Shown: one piece after another, positions 27,366 to 37,358 of the stretch | How positions within the stretch are numbered: position 1 is the stretch's first letter | How the letters are laid out: the number at the start of each line of letters is the position of its first letter | Assembly: GCF_900101075.1 (NCBI RefSeq) | Contig: NZ_FNFY01000006.1 | Coordinates: 1-64,000, forward strand | Origin: Lacicoccus qingdaonensis | GTDB lineage: Bacteria > Bacillota > Bacilli > Staphylococcales > Salinicoccaceae | Length of the DNA: 64,000 nucleotides | Direction of reading: 5' to 3' | Translations under genes and position numbers: made by a program | Notes under the pieces: model-generated | What the model was told of the DNA's origin: nothing | The model's input: the letters and a program-made list of their open reading frames with translations, nothing else | The model's database searches: none

Positions 27366-27393
27366 AACAAAAAAGAGCCCGCAGGGGCTCTTC
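27366..27393 (-). terminator. Terminator of trhO
   Basis: AAGAGCCC / GGGCTCTT stem; on the minus strand it is followed by TTTTTTGTTT. Confidence 0.75.
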
Positions 27394-27409
27394 ATCTCAA
27401 TCTTTTGTA

Positions 27410-28393
27410 TTAACCTTTGTAGTCGCCGATCATATCGAAATCAGCGAAGTCTGAATTTCTTAATTCTTCAAGTCGTGTTTCCACGTATTCTTTGGATAAT
27501 TCATTTTTCACGATATAGCGGTTGCGTGAATGTTCTGCGCACTCCAGTGAGCATCCGCCTAAATGGTATGCTTCATTTTCTTCTGAAGCGATGATCTGGG
27601 CGTTGCATTCGGGATTTGCACAGTTTATATATCTTTCGCAAGGTGTGCCGTCATAGTGATCTCTTCCGACGATATTGTGTTCCACCTGGTTGACGGGCAC
27701 TGTCAGCCTCTCATCGAAGACATACATCATACCGTCCCAAAGCTGGCCTTTTGCGACCGGATCCTTGCCGTATGATGCGATGCCGCCGTGGAGCTGGCCG
27801 ACATCTTCAAATCCTTCACGCTTCAACCAGCCTGAGAATTTTTCACAACGTATGCCGCCTGTGCAGTATGTCAGCACTTTTTTACCTTCGAACAGTTCAC
27901 GGTTTTCGCGTACCCATTCCGGTGTGTCCCTGAAAGTATCGACTTCCGGACGGATGGCGCCTCTGAAATGACCGACGTCATATTCATAAGTGTTGCGGAC
28001 ATCCAGGACGACTGTATCTTCACGCTGCATCTCTTCATAGAATTCAGCGGGAGACAGATAATCTCCTGTGATTTCATGTGGGTTGATGTCATCTTCCAGA
28101 CTCAGGTTCACAAGCTCGGGACGCGGTCTTACATGCATCTTCTTAAATGCGTGTCCGTCTGCTTCGTCAACTTTGAAAGTCAAACCTTTGAATAATGGAT
28201 GATTTTCCATGTACTGACGGTATTTGTCAGTGTCTTCTGCGGTGCCTGATACTGTGCCGTTGATCCCTTCATTGGCGATCAGGATTCTGCCTTTCAGATT
28301 CATATCTTTACAGATTCTCAAATGCTCCCTGCTCAAGCCGTCAGGGTCGGCGATATCAGTGTAGTAATAATAAAGTAATACTCGATATTCCAT
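27410..28393 (-). CDS. trhO: tRNA uridine(34) hydroxylase TrhO (rhodanese-like)
   Basis: 327 residues. An N-terminal acylphosphatase-like domain is followed by a rhodanese domain with active Cys177 in the loop [12 protein letters not shown]-terminal cysteine cluster ([16 protein letters not shown]) probably binds zinc. This family makes 5-hydroxyuridine at wobble position 34 of tRNAs. The ATG follows AGGTGG. Its neighbour is the queuosine cluster, another wobble-position modification pathway, divergently transcribed. Confidence 0.93.
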   Translation of the reverse strand: MEYRVLLYYYYTDIADPDGLSREHLRICKDMNLKGRILIANEGINGTVSGTAEDTDKYRQYMENHPLFKGLTFKVDEADGHAFKKMHVRPRPELVNLSLEDDINPHEITGDYLSPAEFYEEMQREDTVVLDVRNTYEYDVGHFRGAIRPEVDTFRDTPEWVRENRELFEGKKVLTYCTGGIRCEKFSGWLKREGFEDVGQLHGGIASYGKDPVAKGQLWDGMMYVFDERLTVPVNQVEHNIVGRDHYDGTPCERYINCANPECNAQIIASEENEAYHLGGCSLECAEHSRNRYIVKNELSKEYVETRLEELRNSDFADFDMIGDYKG

Positions 28394-28588
28394 TGTCTAT
28401 TCCACCTATCATTTATAATTGCAGGTTATACCTGATAGTTAATACAATTAACAATTATATCAAAATCAATAAGTTTTATGAAGTCGATTGTATGGAATTA
28501 TTGTTATATAATTGTGACACTCATGGCTAAATCGTGCTGAAACTGTTAAAATTTAATAATTAATGAATGTTTAAAGGAACGGTGGATT

Positions 28589-29269
28589 ATGGATCATAAA
28601 AAAGCATTAGTCGTTTTTTCCGGCGGCCAGGATTCGACGACCTGCATGTTCTATGCCATGGAAAACTATGAAGCAGTCGAGCTCGTCACTTTCATGTACG
28701 GCCAGAGGCACGCACTCGAAATTGATGTCGCCAAAAAGATTGCAGAAGAACACAAATTGAAACATCATGTGCTGGACATGGAGCTGTTGTCCCAGCTCAG
28801 TCCGAATGCACTGACGTCGCACGATATGGCGATAGAGGATGATGACAAAGGCATCCCGAATACATTTGTTCCGGCGAGGAATATGATATTTCTGTCATTT
28901 GCGACAGCACTTGCCTACCAGATCAAGGCGGGCACAATCATGACGGGTGTATGCCAGACGGATTTCAGCGGCTATCCGGACTGCCGTGATATATTCGTCA
29001 AGTCGATGAACATCACAGCGAACCTGGCGATGGATGAGGACTTTATTATAGAGACGCCCTTGATGTGGCTTGATAAGAAGGAAACATGGGCACTGGCCGA
29101 TGAACTTGGCAGGCTGGACTATGTCAGAGAGAACACGCTGACATGCTACGAAGGTGTCATCGGCGACGGCTGCGGGGAATGCCCGGCCTGTGAATTGAGG
29201 CATAAAGGTCTCGAGGAATATTTGAATGAAAGAGGGGATAGTCATGATGTATCCGATACCTGTTCATGA
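28589..29269 (+). CDS. queC: 7-cyano-7-deazaguanine synthase QueC
   Basis: Converts 7-carboxy-7-deazaguanine to preQ0 with ammonia and ATP. 226 residues. The N-terminal PP-loop SGGQDSTT and the C-terminal zinc site (Cys in TLTCYEG, then GCGECPAC) are intact. First gene of queC-queD-queE; queD starts inside its 3' end. The leader (28394-28588) was checked for a preQ1 riboswitch and none was recognised. Confidence 0.96.
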   Translation: MDHKKALVVFSGGQDSTTCMFYAMENYEAVELVTFMYGQRHALEIDVAKKIAEEHKLKHHVLDMELLSQLSPNALTSHDMAIEDDDKGIPNTFVPARNMIFLSFATALAYQIKAGTIMTGVCQTDFSGYPDCRDIFVKSMNITANLAMDEDFIIETPLMWLDKKETWALADELGRLDYVRENTLTCYEGVIGDGCGECPACELRHKGLEEYLNERGDSHDVSDTCS

Positions 29270-29660
29270 TTACGAATACGAACTGAATAAAGATCTCAAC
29301 TTTTCAGCAGCACATTTCATCCCTGATAAAAGAGCGGGAAAATGTGAGAGGGTTCACGGTCATACATATCATGTGAATATTACAATCGTCGGGGATACAC
29401 TGGATGAACTCGGTTTCCTGGTGAACTTTTCTGCGCTGAAAAATCTCATCATGGAGGCGTTCGATCACAGACTGCTGAATGAACATGAAGCTTTCAGCGA
29501 AATACCGCCGACTTCTGAAACACTGGCGAAAGTGATCTATGAGATGGTGGACAAATATATAAAAGAAGAACAAGAAAATGAGTTGCAATGCCTGCAGATC
29601 ATACTGAGGGAAACACCGACAAGCTATGTTGTGTACAGACCGAAGGAGAAAGATGAATGA
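29244..29660 (+). CDS. queD: 6-carboxytetrahydropterin synthase QueD
   Basis: 138 residues. Zinc ligands His24, His38 and His40 (FSAAHF and VHGHTY) and catalytic Cys34 (GKCERVHGH) are visible. It makes 6-carboxy-tetrahydropterin from dihydroneopterin triphosphate. ATG at 29244 lies after AGAGGGG; it overlaps queC by 26 bases and queE by four. Confidence 0.95.
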   Translation: MMYPIPVHDYEYELNKDLNFSAAHFIPDKRAGKCERVHGHTYHVNITIVGDTLDELGFLVNFSALKNLIMEAFDHRLLNEHEAFSEIPPTSETLAKVIYEMVDKYIKEEQENELQCLQIILRETPTSYVVYRPKEKDE

Positions 29661-30379
29661 TGAAAATACCTGTATTGGAAATTTTCGGCCCGACATTCCA
29701 GGGTGAAGGTGCCGTCATCGGACAGAAGACGATGTTCGTCAGAACTGCCGGATGTGACTATCAGTGCAGCTGGTGTGATTCCAAGTTTACATGGGACGGC
29801 AGTCAGAAAGAGAATATCCGCATGATGTCTGCAGATGACATATTCGAATCACTCGATACACTGGCTGAAAACAACTATAATCATGTGACGATTTCCGGAG
29901 GCAACCCATTGCTCCTTAAAAACCTTCAGGCATTCGTCGAACAGGCGAAGGAGAAAGGGATTCAGCTCGCGGTCGAGACGCAGGGGTCAATGTATCAGGA
30001 CTGGCTGCAGCTGATCGATGATGTCACGATCAGTCCGAAGCCGCCGAGTTCAGGTATGGAAACCGATTATGGCAGGCTCGAGTATATATTCACGAAACTC
30101 GATGAAAGTGAAACATCATATAACTTGAAGATTGTCATATTTGATGAGGAAGATTTCGAGTATGCTGCCGACATGCATAGAAGATATCCGGACAAAGCAT
30201 TCTACCTTCAGGTCGGCAACCCGTATCTCGACGGTGAAAGTGTGGACAATCACACGGAAAAACTGCTCAGCCGGTATGAAAAGCTCGTCGATATGACGAT
30301 GAACGACAGCCGTATGAACAACGTCAGAGTGCTGCCGCAGCTGCACACACTGCTCTGGAGCAACAGACAGGGCGTGTAG
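29657..30379 (+). CDS. queE: 7-carboxy-7-deazaguanine synthase QueE
   Basis: Radical SAM enzyme, 240 residues. The substrate-binding FQGEG (residues 14-18) and the iron-sulfur motif C33-x3-C37-x2-C40 are intact. It contracts the pterin ring to CDG. ATGA overlap with queD shows translational coupling. A preQ1 switch and terminator separate it from queF. Confidence 0.95.
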   Translation: MMKIPVLEIFGPTFQGEGAVIGQKTMFVRTAGCDYQCSWCDSKFTWDGSQKENIRMMSADDIFESLDTLAENNYNHVTISGGNPLLLKNLQAFVEQAKEKGIQLAVETQGSMYQDWLQLIDDVTISPKPPSSGMETDYGRLEYIFTKLDESETSYNLKIVIFDEEDFEYAADMHRRYPDKAFYLQVGNPYLDGESVDNHTEKLLSRYEKLVDMTMNDSRMNNVRVLPQLHTLLWSNRQGV

Positions 30380-30435
30380 GCGGACGGCATTGTCATATGT
30401 ATCAGGAATATAGTATAATATCAAAGCGGATATAA

Positions 30436-30474
30436 AAGAGGTTCTTAGCTCCAAACCCTCTATAAAAAACTAAG
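30436..30474 (+). promoter_or_regulatory. preQ1-I riboswitch aptamer
   Basis: AGAGGTTCTTAGCT...CCCTCT hairpin with the A-rich tail TATAAAAAACTAAG. The loop TTAG pairs with the tail CTAA to close the H-type pseudoknot. Its tail ACTAAGACACACAT can instead pair with ATGTGCCTTAG downstream, an antiterminator that excludes the terminator at 30487. So preQ1 should switch queF off. Confidence 0.93.
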
Positions 30475-30486
30475 ACACACATATGA

Positions 30487-30521
30487 AGTCATGTGCCTTA
30501 GAAGAGGACATGACTTTTTTT
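30487..30521 (+). terminator. Riboswitch-controlled terminator
   Basis: AGTCATGT / ACATGACT stem followed by seven T, between the preQ1 aptamer and queF. Its left arm overlaps the antiterminator partner. Confidence 0.85.
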
Positions 30522-30547
30522 ATTTACTATTTAGAAGGCGGGATAAT

Positions 30548-31036
30548 ATGTCAGGAGAAAATACTGAAGATTTAACATTGCTCGGCAGCCAGGAGGTCAA
30601 ATACAGCTTTGATTATGACCCTGAAGTTCTGGAGACATTTGACAATAAATTTCCGGGGCGGGATTACTTCGTCAAATTCAACTGTCCGGAATTTACAACA
30701 CTCTGTCCGATTACAAACCAGCCGGACTTTGCGACGATTTACATTTCCTATATACCGGACGTCAAGATGGTGGAATCAAAATCGCTGAAGCTCTACTTGT
30801 TCAGCTACAGGAATCACGGCGGGTTCCATGAGTCGAGCGTCAATATGATCATGGATGACCTGATCGGGCTGATGGACCCACGTTATATCGAAGTATGGGG
30901 CAAGTTCACACCGAGAGGCGGCATATCGATCGATCCGTACTGCAACTACGGCCGTGCGGGGACCAAGTATGAAGAGATGGCGGATAAAAGGCTGATGGAG
31001 CATGATATATCTCCGGAAACGATCAATAACAGATAA
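30548..31036 (+). CDS. queF: preQ1 synthase (NADPH-dependent nitrile reductase) QueF
   Basis: Reduces preQ0 to preQ1. 162 residues, the unimodular type. Catalytic Cys53 and Asp60 lie in [14 protein letters not shown], and the NADPH motif [16 protein letters not shown] follows. The ATG at 30548 follows AGAAGGCGG; the longer upstream frame runs through the terminator. Behind the preQ1 switch, so controlled separately from queC-queD-queE even when read through. Confidence 0.96.
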   Translation: MSGENTEDLTLLGSQEVKYSFDYDPEVLETFDNKFPGRDYFVKFNCPEFTTLCPITNQPDFATIYISYIPDVKMVESKSLKLYLFSYRNHGGFHESSVNMIMDDLIGLMDPRYIEVWGKFTPRGGISIDPYCNYGRAGTKYEEMADKRLMEHDISPETINNR

Positions 31037-31037
31037 A

Positions 31038-31078
31038 TAAAAGTGCTTAAAGCCTGAGCTTTAAGCACTTTTCCCTTT
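31038..31078. terminator. Terminator after queF
   Basis: Perfect 15-bp stem AAAAGTGCTTAAAGC / GCTTTAAGCACTTTT. Works in both directions between queF and the convergent gene. Confidence 0.88.
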
Positions 31079-31095
31079 TCCCATCCCAAAAACTA

Positions 31096-31380
31096 TTATT
31101 CAGCAGCTGTTTTACTGCTTTTATTGTAAGTGATCAATTTGTACGCGTGATATACGGCTCCGTATAAAACCAGCAGCGGTATGATGATGACTATGAGGAA
31201 GAAGAATATCCCCACGGCTTCTCCGAACCCGAAGTTGGCAAACATTTCAGCGGTGGTCACTTCGACCAGAGGCGGCAGAAATGCAAAGTAAAATAAAAAG
31301 CCCAGAAATGCCAGTGCAAATAAATAAAATACCAAGTTTGAGATGTGATAAGGGATTGTGTCTTTATCAAATTTAAACAT
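31096..31380 (-). CDS. Small membrane protein, two helices
   Basis: 94 residues. Hydrophobic helices at about 15-36 and 52-78, with a short basic C-terminus. AGAGGGG ribosome binding site ten bases before the ATG. Family not recognised. Confidence 0.7.
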   Translation of the reverse strand: MFKFDKDTIPYHISNLVFYLFALAFLGFLFYFAFLPPLVEVTTAEMFANFGFGEAVGIFFFLIVIIIPLLVLYGAVYHAYKLITYNKSSKTAAE

Positions 31381-31486
31381 TCTACAATTCCCCTCTACTA
31401 TAATAGATAATTACATTATACAATAGGATTATCAAAAAAAATAGATGGATTGATATAAATATTCGAAAAAACATGGAGTGTTGAAT

Positions 31487-31993
31487 ATGTGTTTAAGAAA
31501 AGCGTCAGTTGAGGATCTGCCAGATATTTTGAAAATTAAGGAAAAAGTCGTCCCGATCATGCAGGCATCGGGCAACGGCCAGTGGTCGGATAAATATCCG
31601 AACGAGGAAAGGTTCAGGGAGGATGTTGAAGACGGATCATTGTATGTATGTGAGGAGGATGACCGCATCAAAGGTTTTGCGGTCGTCGATGATAAACACC
31701 CCTATCCGTACGATGATATCCCCTGGGAGCTGACGCGGTCCGATTCCAGAGCGCTTCACAGGATGGCCGTCGACCCGGAATTCCAGGGTCAAGGCATTGC
31801 TTCCGGGATGATGAAGGAAATCGAAACGCTGTTAATTGCAGAAGGGATCAAAGGCATACATACAGATACTGCACTTGAAAATAAAAAGATGCAATACCAG
31901 TTTGAAAAGAACGGCTATGAATTCAAAGGTCAGCTGAACCTGGATGAAAACCTCAAAGACTGGTATGTTGCCTATGAAAAAGTGTTCATCTGA
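31487..31993 (+). CDS. GNAT-family N-acetyltransferase
   Basis: 168 residues. The acetyl-CoA site is HRMAVDPEFQGQGIASGMMKEIE (Q-x-x-G-x-A). The C-terminal KNGYEFKGQL and YEKVF are typical of the family. Substrate unknown. ATG at 31487, eight bases after GGAG, is preferred over upstream GTG and TTG codons. Confidence 0.88.
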   Translation: MCLRKASVEDLPDILKIKEKVVPIMQASGNGQWSDKYPNEERFREDVEDGSLYVCEEDDRIKGFAVVDDKHPYPYDDIPWELTRSDSRALHRMAVDPEFQGQGIASGMMKEIETLLIAEGIKGIHTDTALENKKMQYQFEKNGYEFKGQLNLDENLKDWYVAYEKVFI

Positions 31994-32100
31994 CAAGGTG
32001 GAAAAAGTTACGAAAACCTTTTCATAAATTCATGAATTTTTATTTATATTTAGATTGTATAATGTATAATCGACTTAAGCTCTAATAAGGGGGAAATATT

Positions 32101-33273
32101 TTGAAGTTAATCATCAGGCTTATTGCAGGTATTTTAATTGGTATTACAGTAGGTTCATTGTACTATGCTTTCGGGGGAACCTTCTTTGAATTTCTGGCGC
32201 GTCTTTTTGTAACAGGTGAGGCAATTTTGGGGGCAATCATCTTCTTTACGATCCCTTTCATCATTCTATTCTTTATCGCCTCGGGTATTTCAAGAATTAC
32301 GGGCGGCTCCGGGAAAGTGGTGGCATCGACGCTGGGGGTTGCCTACATATCGACTATCGGTGCGGGTCTCTTGGCATATTTTGTTGCGATATTGGTAATG
32401 CCGCGCATTACAGGCAACGAATCTGTCCCGGAAGAGGGTACGGAACTGACTCCATTTTTTGAATTTGATATTCCGCCGGTCATGGATATTTTATCAGCGC
32501 TTGTTCTGGCATTTGCGATCGGTATCGTCATCACAGTGACCAGGACGGATACGATGAAGAAATGGGTGGATGACGGCAAGGTGATTACCGAGTATGTCAT
32601 CGAAAAAGTGATCATCAATATTCTGCCATTCTATATCGCCGGGGTATTTGCCGGCATGGCGGCGACAGGTACAGTGTTCGATACACTCGCAGTATTCGGT
32701 GTCGTGCTCTTGGTCGCAATCCTGCTTCACTGGGTATGGATTACCATTCAATATACCATTGCGGGTCTGGCACTCGGTAAAAATCCATTTGTCATGATCA
32801 AGACGATGCTGCCGGCCTACTTTACAGCTCTCGGTACGATGAGCAGTGCAGCAACGATTCCGGTGACACTCAAACGGGTTAAGGAAAACGGTATACGTAA
32901 CCGTATAGCCGACTTCGTAGTGCCGCTCTGTGCGAACATACACCTGTCGGGAAGTACGATCACGATCATCAGCTGTTCGATCGCGGTAATGACAGTATTG
33001 CCGGATTACAGCATGCCCGGGTTCTTTGAAATATTAGGGACTATTCTGCTGCTCGGCATCGTAATGATTGCAGCACCGGGTGTACCTGGCGGAGCCATCA
33101 TGGCAGCAAGTGGTGTGCTGATGGCCAACCTTGGATTCAATGAAGCGGCAGTTGCATTCATGATCGCACTTTACATGGCGCAGGACAGCTTCGGTACTGC
33201 AGCGAATATTACCGGAGACGGTGCTGTAGCGGCCATCATTGATGCATATGAACAGAAAATGAATAAAGCATAG
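32101..33273 (+). CDS. Dicarboxylate/amino acid:cation symporter (DAACS)
   Basis: 390 residues with about eight helices and two re-entrant loops. The family motifs are MSSAATIPVT (serine-rich re-entrant loop), the segment ANIHLSGSTITI, and GVPGGAIMAASG. Transports glutamate, aspartate, serine or C4-dicarboxylates; which one is not decidable here. TTG start behind GGGGG. Single-gene unit with its own terminator. Confidence 0.92.
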   Translation: MKLIIRLIAGILIGITVGSLYYAFGGTFFEFLARLFVTGEAILGAIIFFTIPFIILFFIASGISRITGGSGKVVASTLGVAYISTIGAGLLAYFVAILVMPRITGNESVPEEGTELTPFFEFDIPPVMDILSALVLAFAIGIVITVTRTDTMKKWVDDGKVITEYVIEKVIINILPFYIAGVFAGMAATGTVFDTLAVFGVVLLVAILLHWVWITIQYTIAGLALGKNPFVMIKTMLPAYFTALGTMSSAATIPVTLKRVKENGIRNRIADFVVPLCANIHLSGSTITIISCSIAVMTVLPDYSMPGFFEILGTILLLGIVMIAAPGVPGGAIMAASGVLMANLGFNEAAVAFMIALYMAQDSFGTAANITGDGAVAAIIDAYEQKMNKA

Positions 33274-33278
33274 ACTTT

Positions 33279-33313
33279 CAAAAAAGCTTAAGATCTTTCT
33301 TAAGCTTTTTCTT
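33279..33313 (+). terminator. Terminator after the symporter
   Basis: AAAAAGCTTAAG / CTTAAGCTTTTT stem with T-rich tail. Confidence 0.85.
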
Positions 33314-33401
33314 TGTTTTTGATTAAGCTGTTTTGAAATACTTATACCCTTAATTCAGTTATAATGGATGATGTATCTATCATACGGAGAAAGTGGTTTT
33401 C

Positions 33402-34538
33402 ATGAGCAGATTATTGTTTGTTGTTGTCTTTATTTGTTTTCTTGATTTATTCATAGAGTTACCCATTATTACGCCATTCGCATTTTCCCTCGGGGCTACA
33501 GAGTATGTTGCCGGGGTAATAGTGGCTACATATTCATTTTTCAACCTGATCGGTAACGTTTCAGGCGGATATCTGTCAGATAAAATCGGCCGTAGAAATA
33601 TTTTGATGGCCGGTATGGCGGTGAATATCGTTGCTTTAATGACATATTCGCTTATAGATTCAGTGGGAGCTTTAATGTTCCTCAGGGTGGTCCATGGGTT
33701 TTCAGCGGGTATGCTGACGCCTGTTGCATTCAGCCTGATTGCCGACTTATCTAGACGTGAAGCGATCGGCCGTTCCATGGCATTAACAGGTGTATCCATA
33801 GGGTCGGCAGCAGTGCTCGGACCTGCACTCGGCGGTATCATTTCGAGCCTGGCGACTTATCAGACCGTTTATTTTGTACTCGGCTGTATATATATCGTCG
33901 GCATACTGCTGGTGATATTTACCATTAAAGAAAGTATGAGCAAAGAAGAGAGGACTTTTCATAATGTGACGAGTTACCGGAAACTGTTATCACGTCCGTC
34001 TCTGATCATTGCTTATATTTCATCATTTACATTGATGGTGGCAAATGGTTCGCTTGCTTTCGGTCTGCCGATCAAAGTGAACCTGATAGGGCTTGAGGAT
34101 CATATTACGGGTATGCTGCTGTCCGTCTTCGGCCTGACGGCAATCATTGTTTTTGCGACGAGGATTAATGTGATCTACAGCAAAATAAAATCCATGAAAC
34201 TGGTGATGCTCGGTATCTTCATAGTCAGCATGGCAATGGTGATACTTCATTTTGCGCCAAACCAATCAGTGGTTTTGGCAGTGATGATCATTTACGGGGC
34301 GGGTTTCGCACTGATATTCCCGTCGATGAATAAGATCATTGCGGAGAATACGGAAATATATGAACGTGGTAAAGCCAACGGCATCTTTTATGCATTCTTT
34401 TCCATTGGCTCGGTTTTCGGTTCATATTCTTCAGGTATTTTCACGACATATTTTGATATACCATTTGTGTTTATAGGCATCATTTTAATGGTAATGTTAA
34501 TTATTATCGTCATGATGCAAGGAAGATATGTGGCATAA
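33402..34538 (+). CDS. MFS transporter
   Basis: 378 residues, 12 predicted helices. The loop 2-3 motif GGYLSDKIGRRN and the helix 5 motif GPALGGIIS are typical of drug-efflux type major facilitators. Substrate unknown. ATG at 33402 lies 12 bases after GGAG; a GTG at 33393 is an alternative. The following Rossmann-fold gene begins 26 bases later and is probably co-transcribed. Confidence 0.86.
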   Translation: MSRLLFVVVFICFLDLFIELPIITPFAFSLGATEYVAGVIVATYSFFNLIGNVSGGYLSDKIGRRNILMAGMAVNIVALMTYSLIDSVGALMFLRVVHGFSAGMLTPVAFSLIADLSRREAIGRSMALTGVSIGSAAVLGPALGGIISSLATYQTVYFVLGCIYIVGILLVIFTIKESMSKEERTFHNVTSYRKLLSRPSLIIAYISSFTLMVANGSLAFGLPIKVNLIGLEDHITGMLLSVFGLTAIIVFATRINVIYSKIKSMKLVMLGIFIVSMAMVILHFAPNQSVVLAVMIIYGAGFALIFPSMNKIIAENTEIYERGKANGIFYAFFSIGSVFGSYSSGIFTTYFDIPFVFIGIILMVMLIIIVMMQGRYVA

Positions 34539-34563
34539 GGCTGATGCGGGAAGGAATGATTTT

Positions 34564-35454
34564 TTGAAAAACGTTTTGTTGATGGGCATAAGCGGAAGAA
34601 TCGGGAAGAACTTATACAGAGAATTAAAGTCTGATTATAATCTGTTCGCATTCTCAAGCCAGAATCAGGAAGATGACAATCTGGATATCACTCTGTTGAA
34701 AAAGGATCTGTTCATCCTGCCTGAAGTGGAAGAAGCCCTCGAAGACATTGATATTGTCATATTTTTTGAAGATCCGATCATGAGACTGAACCGTATGACG
34801 CAGGGAAAGTTTCATGATATATATTCATTGATTGCAGATAATATCGGACGGGCTGCCAAGTTGAATGATGTTGAGCAGATGATCTATGTCGCTGATGAAA
34901 TCAGCTCGGGTAAGACTGTGAAGATTCTCCGCGCCTACGGTATACCTGTAGAGGTGACTGAAACACCGGTCAAACGGTATGGCAAAAATCTATCTTATAA
35001 ATCTTCTGATTATAATAATGTGAGGAGTATCCAGAAAGCGCCGCTGCCTGAGGGCTGGACGGTCAAAAGAGTGGCAAATTACTATTTTGAATGGCTGAAT
35101 GAGATTTTATACAATGTAATCAATGTAGTCTCTGAAAACGGACAGTATAAAATCTATGTTACAAATGTGGAAAAACCGGTTCTCGTTGCAACTTATGATG
35201 CAGAGGAAAGTGTGGATGATATTGAACTCTATCAGATTACCGGTGGCATATTATCAAAAAAACAGCCGAATAAAATTTCAAGACTTGAATTCAGAAGGCT
35301 CGGCAACCGGGATGAGTTCATCATGGCTCTGCATGATTTCGAGCCAAACCTGCCATGGGGCATATATATATTCACCCAGGCACCGCTGCATGCCCTGGTC
35401 AATAGAATTTACCAGGTTGAAATGATCATCAGCCGTCATGAGAATAGAGAATAG
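34564..35454 (+). CDS. NAD(P)-binding Rossmann-fold protein
   Basis: 296 residues. N-terminal LMGISGRIGKNLYREL is a G-x-x-G-x-x-G dinucleotide-binding loop as in epimerase/dehydratase-like proteins. The catalytic SDR YxxxK is not evident, so it may bind nucleotide without the usual chemistry. The C-terminal half is beta-rich and unfamiliar. TTG start after AAGGAA. Close behind the MFS gene. Confidence 0.72.
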   Translation: MKNVLLMGISGRIGKNLYRELKSDYNLFAFSSQNQEDDNLDITLLKKDLFILPEVEEALEDIDIVIFFEDPIMRLNRMTQGKFHDIYSLIADNIGRAAKLNDVEQMIYVADEISSGKTVKILRAYGIPVEVTETPVKRYGKNLSYKSSDYNNVRSIQKAPLPEGWTVKRVANYYFEWLNEILYNVINVVSENGQYKIYVTNVEKPVLVATYDAEESVDDIELYQITGGILSKKQPNKISRLEFRRLGNRDEFIMALHDFEPNLPWGIYIFTQAPLHALVNRIYQVEMIISRHENRE

Positions 35455-35498
35455 AAAAAACGAGAGAATTTACATTTTAGTAAATTCTCTCGTTTTAT
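35455..35498. terminator. Bidirectional terminator
   Basis: Perfect 17-bp stem (35457-35473 with 35480-35496) flanked by A- and T-runs, between convergent genes. Confidence 0.92.
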
Positions 35499-35501
35499 AT
35501 A

Positions 35502-36443
35502 TTAATGGATGAAATTGTGGTTTGCTGCCTGAGAAGCACTCAGTGTTCTGTGAGCTTTAACACCTTTGCCTGTGCCAAAGTTCATTTCAGAAATCAGGAT
35601 CGATCCGTCCGGGTTGATTCTTTCAACAACACCGACGTGTCCCATGCCCCATGCATTGTTTGTCCATGCATGCGCCTGAATGATTGCACCTACTGAAGGG
35701 GTGTTGTTCACACTGTAGCCTGCTGATCTTGCCTGGCCGGCCCAGTTGCTCGCATTGCCCCAGCTGTTGCCGACAGGTTTGCCGAGCTGCTTACGGCGTT
35801 CGAATGCATACCATGTGCAGTCTCCCCAGTAGTACCAGTTAGTGCCCCATGATGTAGCACTGCTTGGAGCCGGTGCATTGTAGCTTGAACTTGAATTCGA
35901 GTTGCTTGATGCACTTGAGCTGTTGTCAGAATTTGAAGAAGCGTTAGAACTTGAGCTTGAAGAGCTGCTTGATGATGAAGCGTTTGAGCTCAGCTTCAAC
36001 GTTTGTCCAGGGTGAATGATATGACCTGAAATATTGTTGATGCTCATTAAAGTTCTGTAATTCATTCCGTTGGCACGTGCGATACTGCTTAAAGTATCAC
36101 CGGATTTTACCGTGTACGAACCACCGGTTGAAGTGTTTGAACTTGAAGCACTTGATGAACTTGAAGTGTTTGAAGAACTTGATGTTGATGAACTTGAAGA
36201 GCTGCTGCTTGAATTGCTTGAGCTTGATGAACCAGAAACTTTCAGGCTCTGATTTACAAGAATCAAGTCGGATGACAAGTTGTTCCAGGATTTTAATTGA
36301 GCGACTGAAACATTGTTCTTTTGAGCGATAGACCATAGTGTGTCTCCGCCTTTGACAGTGTGTGAAGATGCTTCTGCATCCTGGGCAAACGCATATGTAG
36401 AAATTGCAGCTGTCGCTGTCAACGCTGTGATTACCTTTTTCAT
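35502..36443 (-). CDS. LysM-CHAP secreted autolysin (Sle1/Aaa-like)
   Basis: 313 residues. Signal peptide ending AFAQDAEA near residue 21. LysM domains at about 28-68 and 109-151 bind peptidoglycan and are joined by Ser/Asn-rich linkers. The C-terminal CHAP domain (about 200-313) has Cys209, His269 and a following acidic/Asn pair near 287-289. This is the layout of the staphylococcal amidase Sle1, which splits daughter cells; Sle1 has three LysM domains, this protein two. GGAGG precedes the ATG. Confidence 0.93.
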   Translation of the reverse strand: MKKVITALTATAAISTYAFAQDAEASSHTVKGGDTLWSIAQKNNVSVAQLKSWNNLSSDLILVNQSLKVSGSSSSSNSSSSSSSSSTSSSSNTSSSSSASSSNTSTGGSYTVKSGDTLSSIARANGMNYRTLMSINNISGHIIHPGQTLKLSSNASSSSSSSSSSSNASSNSDNSSSASSNSNSSSSYNAPAPSSATSWGTNWYYWGDCTWYAFERRKQLGKPVGNSWGNASNWAGQARSAGYSVNNTPSVGAIIQAHAWTNNAWGMGHVGVVERINPDGSILISEMNFGTGKGVKAHRTLSASQAANHNFIH

Positions 36444-36700
36444 GAAATGTTATCCTCCATAGTATAAAAAATTATATATGTATGACTGTTTATGTATGTT
36501 TTATGTATGCACATTTAGTACATTATAATAATATCAAAATTTATCTCGAATATGAGCGATGTAATCGAATTGTAATATAATTTAAATATTGGAGGGCTTT
36601 TTGTCATAATTGAAATATTTTATTATATAATTACTCAAAATGCATTAACATGTCCATGCAGGGTATGTGAACTTATAGAAAATTTTAAGAGGTGATGAAA

Positions 36701-37312
36701 ATGATAAAAGATCATGGAAAGGTATGGTTATACTTCTTATATTACTGGGTGATATTCGGTATAGGTACCTACTTTGGGCAATTTTTACCCGAAGAGTGGC
36801 GGCCGACATTATCAATGACGCTTTTTGCAATAATAATGATTTCATTCTTTGTGAGGGGGTTCAACAGATCGGGCCCGATACTCAGTCATATTTATGCTGT
36901 CCTGATCGGTCTTGTCTCATTTGGAACATTTGAAGGGTTTATCAATCAGTTCGATGCCCGGACCTTTTATCAGGTGGTCATGATCGCAGTCGCAGTCTTT
37001 ATATTTTTTGGTATTATCGGTTATTTTTATCTGAAGGATATATCTTCATGGGGAAAATATTTGTTCATGGCTCTGCTGATACTGATATTTTCCTCTTTAC
37101 TGAACTTTTTCATCCAGCTGGACTGGCTGGCATTCGCAATTACAATCGTCGGTCTGCTGTTGTATCTCGGATTCACCATGTATGATTTCAACAGGATGAA
37201 GAACAATAAGTACAGAAATGCCCGTGTGATGGGTTTTAATTTATTCATAGATTTGATCATCCTGATCAAACGTATACTGCAGTTATACCGCCGTTTTGGA
37301 AATAACAGGTGA
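36701..37312 (+). CDS. Bax inhibitor-1/YetJ-like membrane protein
   Basis: 203 residues with seven hydrophobic segments. The C-terminal part with TMYDFNRMKNN and NLFIDLIILIKRILQL matches the BI-1 family, whose bacterial member YetJ is a calcium-leak channel. N-terminal half is less typical, so the call is moderate. ATG at 36701 lies eight bases after GAGGTG. Confidence 0.68.
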   Translation: MIKDHGKVWLYFLYYWVIFGIGTYFGQFLPEEWRPTLSMTLFAIIMISFFVRGFNRSGPILSHIYAVLIGLVSFGTFEGFINQFDARTFYQVVMIAVAVFIFFGIIGYFYLKDISSWGKYLFMALLILIFSSLLNFFIQLDWLAFAITIVGLLLYLGFTMYDFNRMKNNKYRNARVMGFNLFIDLIILIKRILQLYRRFGNNR

Positions 37313-37358
37313 TTAATGTTATATTATATGAGAACTTTTGAAGAGAGAAGATGAAATA

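Noticed and set aside
28394-28588. preQ1 riboswitch before queC.
   Set aside because: No AGAGGTTC-type hairpin with an ACTAA tail is visible; the switch is found before queF instead.
36070-36336. Open frames on both strands over the Ser-rich linker of the LysM-CHAP gene.
   Set aside because: Produced by repetitive serine codons; no start signals.
36479-36509. Three TGTATG hexamers (two spaced 11 bases) before the LysM-CHAP gene, considered as WalR sites.
   Set aside because: WalR boxes need TGT(A/T)A(A/T/C) with 11-base spacing; TGTATG fails at the fifth base, and the repeats probably lie in the leader rather than the promoter.
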